From contig NZ_CP021425.1 in NCBI RefSeq assembly GCF_002162375.1, positions 4,047,001 to 4,111,000 on the forward strand: DNA of 64,000 nucleotides, in the 5' to 3' direction. The stretch comes from Oleiphilus messinensis (lineage in GTDB: Bacteria; Pseudomonadota; Gammaproteobacteria; Pseudomonadales; Oleiphilaceae). Both the position numbers and the translations under genes were made by a program. This document shows, piece after piece, positions 28,530 to 36,995 of the stretch. Positions within the stretch are counted from its first letter, which is position 1. Each line of letters starts with the position of its first letter. A model generated the notes under the pieces. That model was not told the origin of the DNA and did no database searches. It saw nothing but the letters and a program-made list of their open reading frames with translations.

Positions 28530-29537
28530 ATGAAATCCTTAAAAAAAATAATCACAGCACTGGGTGCCACTGCACTCCTGGCAAACCAAGCACATGCCGA
28601 GGCAATTGACCGAAAGTTTTGCATATTTGACCCGATAGGCCATAACGGGCCTTTGTTTAATGTCATGAAGTCTTCTAAACCAACTGCATTGAAATGGGGT
28701 GTCAATTTTGAATTGTCAGCCTACACCGATGAAAAAATTGCAGCAGAAGATTTTAAAGCAGCACAATGTGATGCGGTACTCCTCACGGGTACACGTGCAC
28801 GGGAGTTTAACAAATTCACAGGCTCACTTGAGGCACTCGGAGCCATTCCTGGCGACCAGGAAATGCAAATGATATTGCAAACATTGAATCAGCCCAAAGC
28901 CGCCAAGCTACTCACCAATGGCAATTATGAAGTCGCAGGTATCCTACCCGCAGGTGCTGTTTATCTATTTTTAAGAGATCGAAACGTAAACACCGTGGAC
29001 AAGCTGCAAGGCAAAAAAATCGCCACACTGGACTATGACCCGGCTTCATTAACAATGGTTCGTCACATTGGTGCCTCAGTAGTGGGTGCCAGCTCCGCAA
29101 ATTTTGCAGGTAAATTCAACAACGGCAGTGTTGATGCGGCCTACGCTCCCGCAATTGCCTACACCCCACTTGAACTCTACAAAGGTGTTGCTCAGGATGG
29201 CGGCGTTTTCGATTACAAACTTGCACAGATGAACTTTCAGATTATCATTCATCATGACCGATTCCCGGAAGGTTTCGGTCAAAAAGTTCGTGAATATGCC
29301 TCTGGGCAATACGACGAAGCGTATAAACTCGTTGCCACAGCGGAATCTGAAATTAAAGCCGAGCATTGGATGCACCCAGCCAAAGAACACGTATCAGGCT
29401 ATGACAACATGCTACGGGAAGTTCGAATCAGCTTGCGTGACGAGGGTGTTTATGATGCCAATGCCCTACGTTTGATGCGCAAAGTTCGCTGTAAAACCAA
29501 CCCGAAAAATGCAGAGTGCGTAGATAAACGCGAGTGA
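28530..29537 (+). CDS. Periplasmic solute-binding-like protein (DUF6091-like)
   Basis: 335 residues with a clear signal peptide (MKSLKKIITALGATALLANQ, cleavage after AHA). The mature part reads like a type 2 periplasmic binding protein: KFCIFDPIGHNGPLFNVM at the start, LQGKKIATLDYDPASL in the middle, and Cys residues near both ends (CIFDP, KVRCKTNPKNAECV) that may form disulfides. No permease or ATPase gene lies beside it, so transport is not shown; it could be a stand-alone sensor or binding protein. Divergent from an AraC regulator and followed by a strong terminator. Confidence 0.7.
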   Translation: MKSLKKIITALGATALLANQAHAEAIDRKFCIFDPIGHNGPLFNVMKSSKPTALKWGVNFELSAYTDEKIAAEDFKAAQCDAVLLTGTRAREFNKFTGSLEALGAIPGDQEMQMILQTLNQPKAAKLLTNGNYEVAGILPAGAVYLFLRDRNVNTVDKLQGKKIATLDYDPASLTMVRHIGASVVGASSANFAGKFNNGSVDAAYAPAIAYTPLELYKGVAQDGGVFDYKLAQMNFQIIIHHDRFPEGFGQKVREYASGQYDEAYKLVATAESEIKAEHWMHPAKEHVSGYDNMLREVRISLRDEGVYDANALRLMRKVRCKTNPKNAECVDKRE

Positions 29538-29566
29538 TTCACGGGTAGCTATTCAGCTGAAATAAA

Positions 29567-29597
29567 AAGAATGCCCGGTCTACCGGGCATTCTTTAT
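29567..29597. terminator. Bidirectional Rho-independent terminator
   Basis: A 13-bp perfect stem, AAGAATGCCCGGT / ACCGGGCATTCTT, with a two-base loop and A/T runs on both sides, between the convergent genes ending at 29537 and 29616. Confidence 0.9.
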
Positions 29598-29615
29598 TGC
29601 CTGAAAACAATTGTA

Positions 29616-30971
29616 TTACAAAAAATCAATCAACTGATGAACCATTTTGGCAAACGGATCTGCAGATTTATCCTTAGATTCCTGTTGTAATAAATCCAAT
29701 TCAGTAAACTGACTCTTGAGTGAGGCGGCAAATACATCATCAAACAAGTCTTTGACTAACTCGCGAGGTGAAGCAAATGCTTGCGCATGATTTAGTGCAT
29801 CTCGCACCCCGCTCACAACCTGCCCGAGTGGTTCAAATTCCGGGTTTCGCCCGCCACCCACACTCTCGTACAGCGCGACTGAACTTACCTGGGTTTGGGT
29901 CAAATTCAGTGAGAACCCGGCGAGCTCTTCACCATCAAAACCGAGCTCCAGTGCCGCATCGAACGCCTGCTCCAGATCTCCTCCGAAAAACATCCCGGCC
30001 AGTTCATCAACATCCGAAAACAAGGCATTCAGCGCTTCAAGCTCACCTTCATCCAGCTCACCTTCAACCGAAAATTGATACTGGCTTGCAGACATCAAGG
30101 CACTCTGTTGAAAACCGCCCTGCCCCTCACTATTGGCATAAATTCCTGCTGATTTGAAGGATGCCCCCATTTCGTTGAAATAAATCCGCACGGTATCACC
30201 GTCCTGAGTCTTTACATCCAGGCTCAGGCTTTCATTGAACCCGACAAACTTTTCGTAGCCGGCAGAGTAACGGGTTGCATTTCCAGCTCGGCTGACTTCA
30301 GGTTCACGTTCTGATTTAACTGTCTGCTCGTTATTCTCTTCCGCTGGGGTAACTGGCGAATTTCCTGTATCAGGTGCCCCCGAAGAACCAGTGAAACGGC
30401 CTTCCAAATCATTCAATCCATCTGCAATCCGATTGTAGCTGTCGTCTATCTCCGCCCCCAACTTTTCATCCATCAACCCCATCGACTCAAGCTGATCGCG
30501 AGCTTCTGCAAAACCCTTCTCGATACCTTCTCGAGCTTGGCTCAACAAATCACTCAACCTCTCTTGTGAGGCGCCACTCTCAGCTTCACTGCTTAAACGT
30601 CGTTCAACAAACTTAAGCACGTTATTTGCAACATCTGCAGGAGAAGGTGGCTCAAACGTAAACTCAGACTCAGCAGGCTCCGGTAAGCGCGCACCGCTCA
30701 CCGAACTACTACTAAAAGCAACGGACGTGAACGATGCAGAAAATTGATAAGAAATTGCGGTATTAAAGACTTGCCGGCCATTATGGCGGAAACCTTCATG
30801 GTCTGGTCCATGGTGGCGGTGGCCATAACCATGCCCTCGGGAAACGTTGTCATCTGACAGTTCACTACGATTTCCATGGCTTGTTTTGTCCTGCCCATGA
30901 CCCAGCGGGGAATCCCCCGATCGGCGAAGTACCGATTCGTACTGTCCGAACATTGACTGAATGGATTGCAT
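29616..30971 (-). CDS. DUF5610-type protein with His/Gly-rich N-terminal segment
   Basis: 451 residues from the ATG at 30971 (MQSIQSMFGQYESVL), which has AAGGAGG five bases upstream; a longer frame exists but has no such site. No signal peptide or membrane segment is visible. After about 30 residues comes a His-rich stretch (GHGYGHRHHGPDHEGFRHNG) that could bind metal. A helical region follows (ANNVLKFVERRLSSE to DDSYNRIADGLNDL), resembling the DUF5610 domain. The C-terminal half is acidic and rich in Ser, Glu and Leu. The function is unknown. Flanked by a terminator and a divergent RDD gene. Confidence 0.65.
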   Translation of the reverse strand: MQSIQSMFGQYESVLRRSGDSPLGHGQDKTSHGNRSELSDDNVSRGHGYGHRHHGPDHEGFRHNGRQVFNTAISYQFSASFTSVAFSSSSVSGARLPEPAESEFTFEPPSPADVANNVLKFVERRLSSEAESGASQERLSDLLSQAREGIEKGFAEARDQLESMGLMDEKLGAEIDDSYNRIADGLNDLEGRFTGSSGAPDTGNSPVTPAEENNEQTVKSEREPEVSRAGNATRYSAGYEKFVGFNESLSLDVKTQDGDTVRIYFNEMGASFKSAGIYANSEGQGGFQQSALMSASQYQFSVEGELDEGELEALNALFSDVDELAGMFFGGDLEQAFDAALELGFDGEELAGFSLNLTQTQVSSVALYESVGGGRNPEFEPLGQVVSGVRDALNHAQAFASPRELVKDLFDDVFAASLKSQFTELDLLQQESKDKSADPFAKMVHQLIDFL

Positions 30972-31176
30972 CCCCTCCTCCTTCGATACGACATCGATAC
31001 CGTTTGGCAATTTATTGCTTTGTGTAACGGCAAAAAGTTTTTTTTCTTTAATTTTAATTTGCTATAAAGAGCATCAAGTTTAGACCGTTTGAAACGAGAG
31101 GCGAATTGGGTGGTCTGGGCACATTAGACGAATGATGCTATAGTCACGCCGCCAACACCAAGTCAGGAGTACCCGC

Positions 31177-31677
31177 GTGCGCGCCCCCAGTCACACCCCA
31201 TACCCAGAATCAGCAGAAGAACTCCAGAGCGTTTCATTATTCCGACGCTTGGTGGCGATGCTCTACGACACATTGATTACCGTTGCATTATTGATGGTCA
31301 CAACTGGCTTTTATAAAATGATACAGGCCAAGATTCTGGGAACTGAAAAGCTAAAACAGTTGACGGAAGCGGGCCACTTCGACACAGATCCACTGCTGTC
31401 TTCCATCTTATTTATTGTTATGTTCCTATTTTATGGTTATTTCTGGACTAAAAGTGGACAAACTCTTGGCATGCAAGTCTGGCATATCCGCATTCAAACC
31501 CGGGAAGGTTATCCCGTCCGATGGACACAGGCCCTCCTGCGTTTTTTCATGGCCTGGGTATCAGCACTCTGTTTTGGCTTGGGTTATCTGTGGATACTCG
31601 TGGATAAAAAGAAACGCGCCTGGCACGATCACTTCTCGCTGTCCGAAGTGGTCAGAATCCCAAAGCGTAAAAAGTAA
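31177..31677 (+). CDS. RDD-family membrane protein
   Basis: 166 residues from a GTG with AGGAG eight bases upstream. RDD proteins are named for Arg/Asp residues in their membrane segments; here RRLVAMLYDTLI marks the first. Membrane helices lie near 30-50, 75-95 and 125-145. TLGMQVWHIRI and KRAWHDHFS are typical of the family. The role in the cell is not known for most members. It converges on lptG, with 45 bp between the stop codons. Confidence 0.88.
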   Translation: MRAPSHTPYPESAEELQSVSLFRRLVAMLYDTLITVALLMVTTGFYKMIQAKILGTEKLKQLTEAGHFDTDPLLSSILFIVMFLFYGYFWTKSGQTLGMQVWHIRIQTREGYPVRWTQALLRFFMAWVSALCFGLGYLWILVDKKKRAWHDHFSLSEVVRIPKRKK

Positions 31678-31722
31678 TCCTGTTTTAAGGAGCAAAAAAC
31701 AGGCCCAACCCGAGGCGGACAG

Positions 31723-32784
31723 TTAACCCGCTCGCCTCAAAAGAAAAAGTCCCAATATCGAGCACACTCCAATGGGCACCAAGGTTGCAAAGATGGGATC
31801 AAAACCAAATACCAGGCTCGAGGGTCCGAGCAAGTCCTGTATATACTTGAATAACAAACCGACCAATATTCCGATAAATATCCTGAAACCCATCGTAACA
31901 GATCGTAGCGGCCCGAAAACGAAAGATATCGCCACCAACACGAGGGCCGCGGTCGTTAACGGCCTCAATACCTTCTTCCAGAATGACATCAAATAGTTAT
32001 TAGCATTTAACCCCTGCTCCAGAAGATACCGTGCATAGGTATAAAGCCCGGTAATCGATAAATTATCGGGTTTAACAATTAATACTCCCAACACATCCGG
32101 TGACAGCCGAGTATCCCAACGCTCAGTTTTCAACACAACTTTTGACGTAGACTCCTTACTGAGTGCCGTATGTTCCACATCCTCCATCAGCCAGTGATCG
32201 CCCTGATAGATTGCCCGCTTGGAATACGTTACTCTTTCAAGCCAGTTTTCCTTGTCAAACTCATACAGCGTGACACCATGCAGAACACCGTGGGGTTCAA
32301 CTGCATTAAAATACATAAAAGTATCTTGCTCTCGATGCCAGATACCGTAGGAGGTACCAACACGATCCTCCCCACCGATTGCCACAGCTTTTTCACTTTG
32401 GGCGATCCGTTCGGTATAGGGTGCGATAAATTCGCCCAATAACAAACCTATGACCACCACGGCCACGGCAGGCTTCATCGCTGACCACACAATACGGGTT
32501 ACCGAAATACCTGCAGCTCGCACAACAACAAGCTCACTGCTATTGGCCAGCATCCCCAGACCAATAAGTGAGCCAATAAACGCAGCCAAGGGCAGATAAT
32601 CATAAATGCGCCGAGGCAAAGTCGTGACAACGTACATCAGTGCCTGCAAGGTTTGATAGTTTTCACGTAAATCTTCCAGTTCTGCAATGAAGCTGAACAC
32701 CAGATCAAGCGATATCACCACCATCAACACCATTAACATGGCAGAGGCGACGGAGTTAACGATATAACGGTCAAGCTTGCGCAC
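31723..32784 (-). CDS. lptG: LPS export permease LptG
   Basis: Inner-membrane subunit of the LptB2FG transporter that extracts lipopolysaccharide from the membrane. It has 353 residues from a GTG start (MRKLDRYIVNSVASAM). Six membrane helices are expected: three before and three after a beta-jellyroll periplasmic domain (about 130-260). The stretch GMLANSSELVVVRAAGIS is the conserved coupling-helix region. It overlaps lptF by 14 bp, the usual arrangement. Confidence 0.96.
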   Translation of the reverse strand: MRKLDRYIVNSVASAMLMVLMVVISLDLVFSFIAELEDLRENYQTLQALMYVVTTLPRRIYDYLPLAAFIGSLIGLGMLANSSELVVVRAAGISVTRIVWSAMKPAVAVVVIGLLLGEFIAPYTERIAQSEKAVAIGGEDRVGTSYGIWHREQDTFMYFNAVEPHGVLHGVTLYEFDKENWLERVTYSKRAIYQGDHWLMEDVEHTALSKESTSKVVLKTERWDTRLSPDVLGVLIVKPDNLSITGLYTYARYLLEQGLNANNYLMSFWKKVLRPLTTAALVLVAISFVFGPLRSVTMGFRIFIGILVGLLFKYIQDLLGPSSLVFGFDPIFATLVPIGVCSILGLFLLRRAG

Positions 32785-33868
32785 GTTTCAATTTCCTACT
32801 TTTCAGCCAATCACGACCAAACAACAAATACAAAGAGACGGTCAAAAACAATAAATGAACCCACCACATTCCGATGTACTCAGGCACTTTTTCTTTTTCA
32901 ATCCACTTGCGGGAACCAATCAATAGCCCAAGATAAAGCACGTATATCAACATTGCGGGCAATAGGTGAAAAAATCGCCCTTGCCTCGGGTTTACCCGGC
33001 TAAGTGCGATTGCCAATAATGTTACTACCGGCACCAGAAGCGGAAGCGATATTCGCCAATGCAAAAGCGCTTTGTGTTTGGGGGAATCCGAGTGCAAAAG
33101 TTCTTGTGTGCTGATTGCCTCGTCTTTTTGTTTTATTTTGTCTGCTTTCAAATCTTCGATCCGTACACCGTACTTTTCGAATTGCACAATGCGATAATCC
33201 AGGGCCCCCGGTGTACCCTGAAACCGGGCCCCATCCCGCAAAACCAAAAAACGGCTGCCGGTTTGTTCGTCATACTCAAGCTGGCCAGACCGCGCAACAA
33301 GCACAGCACGTTCCTGACCATCTTTGGTCGTTTCCGAGATAAAAACATTGATCAGTACTTTCTTATCTTCACTCATCGCCTCGGTATAAGTCACTCGCTG
33401 CCCTGACCTTAACTTCTGAAAGCGTCCTGCGGTGAGCACTTCAAACTCGGTGAGCTTGGACTGATCTGTGAAAATATTTTCAACATTCTTCATACCCCAG
33501 GGGGTCACATACAAACTGAGCAACCCGACTACAGCTGCCACAATTAATGAGGTCGTCAAGGTATGAACAACCAATTTCCGTTGACTGTATCCGCAGGCAT
33601 AGAGTACAGTCATCTCACTTTCCAGATACATTCGGCCGTAGGCCAATAAAATACCGATAAACAATCCCAGGGGTAAAATCAGCTCCAGAAACCCGGGTAA
33701 TCTGTAGCCCATGATTGAGAACAGAACATTCGCTGATAGCCCACCAGAAGCGGCTTGAGCCAGGTACTTAATAAAGCGACCACTCATAAAAATCAGTAGT
33801 AACACACCTGACACCGCGAGCATGCTGATCACAATCTGACGCGACAGGTAGCGATAAAGAATAAACAA
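32771..33868 (-). CDS. lptF: LPS export permease LptF
   Basis: Partner of LptG in the lipopolysaccharide exporter. It has 365 residues with the same 3+3 helix layout. The N-terminus MFILYRYLSRQIVISML matches known LptF starts; it uses a TTG, because an in-frame stop lies four codons upstream and no ATG is available. MYLESEMTVLYACGYS is the conserved cytoplasmic loop. Divergent from pepA across about 265 bp, as in many gammaproteobacteria. Confidence 0.95.
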   Translation of the reverse strand: MFILYRYLSRQIVISMLAVSGVLLLIFMSGRFIKYLAQAASGGLSANVLFSIMGYRLPGFLELILPLGLFIGILLAYGRMYLESEMTVLYACGYSQRKLVVHTLTTSLIVAAVVGLLSLYVTPWGMKNVENIFTDQSKLTEFEVLTAGRFQKLRSGQRVTYTEAMSEDKKVLINVFISETTKDGQERAVLVARSGQLEYDEQTGSRFLVLRDGARFQGTPGALDYRIVQFEKYGVRIEDLKADKIKQKDEAISTQELLHSDSPKHKALLHWRISLPLLVPVVTLLAIALSRVNPRQGRFFHLLPAMLIYVLYLGLLIGSRKWIEKEKVPEYIGMWWVHLLFLTVSLYLLFGRDWLKSRKLKRAQA

Positions 33869-34133
33869 TGTGTTCTCTCAGTTCGTTTGGTTAATAATTT
33901 GAGATTTACTCTGGCGCAGTGTACTTAAACTTCGAAACGACGAATCATGCTATAAATGGAAGCCAAAGCCCATTTCCGCGAACCCCGCACGCATTACACC
34001 TGCGAGGCACGACATTCTGCCTGTATGAAGCGTCATCAGCAACAATTAAAGAACAAAAAATACCCCATGAAATCTAATGCAGATTGCAATAAACTGTATC
34101 GCTATCGCGAAACTCAGCTGTCACGGAGATGCT

Positions 34134-35621
34134 ATGAATTATAAACTGCAAGGCAATTTAAAAAAAATCCAAAAAACAGATTGTGCGGTTGTCACCGTCG
34201 ATCAGTCGGGAAACCTGAGTGAGTTCGCCCGTCAAATTGACGAACTTACCGAAGGCAAGCTGAGTGCGACACTGAAATTAGGCGATATGCCATCCCAAGC
34301 AGGAAACACGTTATTAATCCCAATCCCTGAAGATAAAACAGTCAAACGAATTCTCGTGGTGGCGACGGGCGAGGATGAAGAGCTCAACATCAATCGATAC
34401 AAAAAGTGCCTCGAGAGTATTTATTCTGCTGTTAATGCTGCCAATATCAAAAAATTGACCTTGTCTCTGGATGGTTTTGACACGCTGGATAAAAGCGATC
34501 ACTGGAAATTAAAGGCACTAGTAGAGTCATTTGAAGCTAAAACTTACCAATTCAATGAATTCAAGAGTAAAGAAGCCCCCCCGGTCAAACTGAAGGACAT
34601 TACCATTCGGTGCGCCGAGGATAGGGTTGACACACTGGATGAAGCACTCCAAACCGGAATTGCAGTCAGCCAGGGTGTAAGCGTAGCAAAAGACCTGGGC
34701 AATTTACCCGGCAACGTCTGCACACCAACCTATTTAGCCAAACAAGCAAAGCAGTTCGCGAAGACCAACCCGGAATTCACGGTTACCGTGCTTGATGAAA
34801 AAGAAATGAAAAACCTGGGAATGGGGTCCCTTCTCTCGGTAAGCGCGGGAAGTGCAGAGCCTGCAAAGTTGATCATATTTGAATATCAAGGCGGCAAAGC
34901 CAGCGCAGCGCCACATGTACTCGTAGGTAAAGGTATTACCTTTGACACCGGCGGTATCAGCCTGAAGCCCGGCGAGGCCATGGATGAGATGAAATACGAC
35001 ATGTGCGGCGCAGCTAGCGTATTCGGTGCCATGCAGGCTATCAGCCAGATCAAACCCAAACTGAATATTGTGGGAATCGTTGCCGCTGCGGAAAACATGC
35101 CCAGTGGTACGGCCACCAAACCAGGCGATATCGTAACCACGATGTCAGGACAAACTGTAGAAATACTGAATACCGATGCAGAAGGAAGGCTGGTACTTTG
35201 TGACGCCCTGACCTATGCCGAGAAATTCAAACCCGCATCAGTTGTCGACATTGCAACACTAACCGGGGCTTGCATCATCGCTCTTGGACATCATGCCACC
35301 GGCTTGATGAGTAACAACGAGTCTCTGGCGGATGAGTTATTGGTGGCAGGAGAGGAAGCGGCAGACAAAGCCTGGCGGTTACCACTGTGGGATGAGTATC
35401 AGAGCCAGCTAGATAGTAATTTTGCGGATATGCAAAACATCGGTGGGCGGCCAGCGGGAACCATCACCGCGGCTTGTTTTCTTGCTCGCTTCACCAAAAA
35501 ATACCCTTGGGCTCACCTGGACATTGCGGGTGTTGCCTGGAACTCTGGAAAAAACAAAGGGGCAACCGGTCGCCCGGTACCATTGTTGGTCAGTTACCTT
35601 TTGAACAAGCTTGCGGCCTAA
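34134..35621 (+). CDS. pepA: Leucyl aminopeptidase PepA
   Basis: M17 cytosol aminopeptidase, two-metal enzyme; in E. coli it is also a DNA-binding protein. I start at the ATG 34134 (MNYKLQGNLKKIQK), preceded by ACGGAGATGCT, giving 495 residues; a frame opening 19 codons earlier lacks family resemblance. The C-terminal catalytic domain has VGKGITFDTGGISLKPG, the signature NTDAEGRLVLCDALTYAE, and NIGGRPAGTITAACFL. The N-terminal domain is the more variable macro-like part. Confidence 0.97.
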   Translation: MNYKLQGNLKKIQKTDCAVVTVDQSGNLSEFARQIDELTEGKLSATLKLGDMPSQAGNTLLIPIPEDKTVKRILVVATGEDEELNINRYKKCLESIYSAVNAANIKKLTLSLDGFDTLDKSDHWKLKALVESFEAKTYQFNEFKSKEAPPVKLKDITIRCAEDRVDTLDEALQTGIAVSQGVSVAKDLGNLPGNVCTPTYLAKQAKQFAKTNPEFTVTVLDEKEMKNLGMGSLLSVSAGSAEPAKLIIFEYQGGKASAAPHVLVGKGITFDTGGISLKPGEAMDEMKYDMCGAASVFGAMQAISQIKPKLNIVGIVAAAENMPSGTATKPGDIVTTMSGQTVEILNTDAEGRLVLCDALTYAEKFKPASVVDIATLTGACIIALGHHATGLMSNNESLADELLVAGEEAADKAWRLPLWDEYQSQLDSNFADMQNIGGRPAGTITAACFLARFTKKYPWAHLDIAGVAWNSGKNKGATGRPVPLLVSYLLNKLAA

Positions 35622-35646
35622 CATGCACGGTTCCTGAATCTACGGG

Positions 35647-35676
35647 CAGTCCGGTTGCAGAAATGCGGCCGGACTG
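35647..35676. repeat. Inverted repeat between pepA and holC
   Basis: CAGTCCGG / CCGGACTG with a 14-base loop. It lies 25 bp past the pepA stop codon. No T-run follows, so it may be an inefficient terminator or an mRNA-stabilising stem. Confidence 0.4.
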
Positions 35677-35793
35677 AAATATGACTGCAACTGCAAAGTA
35701 TGAAACCAACCACTCGACAAAACCGGGTTCCAGTGTTGAGCAAGCCGCCCCTCGAACCTCTGTTAAACTTTTTCATGAGCAATACCGAGCGCG

Positions 35794-36270
35794 ATGCTTG
35801 AACGAGCCGACTTTTATATACTAAAAAGTGATCGAGAGATTGATCGATACAATTACGTCTGCAGGCTGACTGAAATGGCTTACACACGGGGTATGCGCAC
35901 TCACATACTTACAGACTCGACAGCGGAGGCAGAGCATCTGGATGAACTACTGTGGAATTTCAAGCTGGAGAGTTTTATCCCCCATGAAATTGCCGTTCAT
36001 TCAAGTTTAATCACCACAGCTACAACCGGCGATACGAAGACTCAGGCGCCGGTGTTGATCTACACAACAGCGCTGGATAAAACTGAAACGTCAGGGGACC
36101 TTGTAATCAATATGTCTGCAAGCCTACCTCATAATATTGATTCATATTCACGGTTGGCTGAAATCGCATCACAGTCTCCTCCGGTATTAAAGCAGGTCCG
36201 GAGTCATTTTCGCCAATTGAAAACATCCGGAGTTACAATAAACATACATGATTTCAGCAGTAATACTTAA
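35794..36270 (+). CDS. holC: DNA polymerase III chi subunit
   Basis: Clamp-loader accessory protein that binds SSB and psi. It has 158 residues. Recognisable stretches are ADFYILKSD near the start, CRLTEMAYTRGMRTHI, and LDELLWNFKLESFIPHEI. It lies between pepA and valS as in Pseudomonas. No strong Shine-Dalgarno sequence precedes the ATG. Confidence 0.92.
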   Translation: MLERADFYILKSDREIDRYNYVCRLTEMAYTRGMRTHILTDSTAEAEHLDELLWNFKLESFIPHEIAVHSSLITTATTGDTKTQAPVLIYTTALDKTETSGDLVINMSASLPHNIDSYSRLAEIASQSPPVLKQVRSHFRQLKTSGVTINIHDFSSNT

Positions 36271-36300
36271 TTTAGTGTGAACCTACAGGGAGAGAGCTTC

Positions 36301-36846
36301 ATGACGTTTTTGGCCGAAAAGTACTACCCCCCTAACCATGCCTATCAAGCAGATAAGCCAGGCTCGTCCGATATTAAGACAACCCCGCAAAACACATATG
36401 CAACGTATCAGACAGACCCGGATATTCCACTGCTACAGGATCGGGTGTTCTCACTCACCGATTACAATGACCATGCGAATTACCCCGTCAATCCGCTGAG
36501 ACGGTACAAAAACCGGAACAATCCGTTTCTTCCTTATGAAGTTCTGGAAAAACTGGCTGAAGAACGAAAGTATTTCGAAGCGGAACTTGCCAAGCTTGCC
36601 AACCTGCAATCAGGAAAACACACGGTAGCTGAAAACAAACCAACATCAGAATACGACGGCATTGCCATATACGCACAACTCCCAGCAATGGCACTATCTG
36701 AAGAAACCAGACGCGATCCAGAATCACCGAAAGAATCATCAGATTGGAAAGATAGCTTGAGAAATGCCACAAATGCAGCTTTAACGCGACAGTTCGATCA
36801 ACTCGAAAAATCCATTGTTACCAGACTGAAATCGAATTTCTCGTGA
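36301..36846 (+). CDS. Conserved-position hypothetical protein between holC and valS
   Basis: 181 residues from the ATG 36301 (MTFLAEKYYPPNHAYQ), with AGGGAGAG eight bases upstream; a GTG eight codons earlier is also in frame. Hydrophilic, no signal or membrane segment, Pro/Asn/Tyr-rich first half (VNPLRRYKNRNNPFLPYEVL) and a helical C-terminus (NAALTRQFDQLEKSIVTRLK). I recognise no domain. Pseudomonas genomes also carry an uncharacterised gene at this position. Confidence 0.8.
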   Translation: MTFLAEKYYPPNHAYQADKPGSSDIKTTPQNTYATYQTDPDIPLLQDRVFSLTDYNDHANYPVNPLRRYKNRNNPFLPYEVLEKLAEERKYFEAELAKLANLQSGKHTVAENKPTSEYDGIAIYAQLPAMALSEETRRDPESPKESSDWKDSLRNATNAALTRQFDQLEKSIVTRLKSNFS

Positions 36847-36995
36847 TAGCACAATTCCCGCTGAATTGTTATGTTCGCTTACCCCTACCGAAGCGCGCCT
36901 TCGAACGCTATAATGCCCAGTTCAGCGATTTTAATCATTATTCATATAACTAAACTCTTCTACCAACATACAGCCAACGGGTCCTACATAGCACT

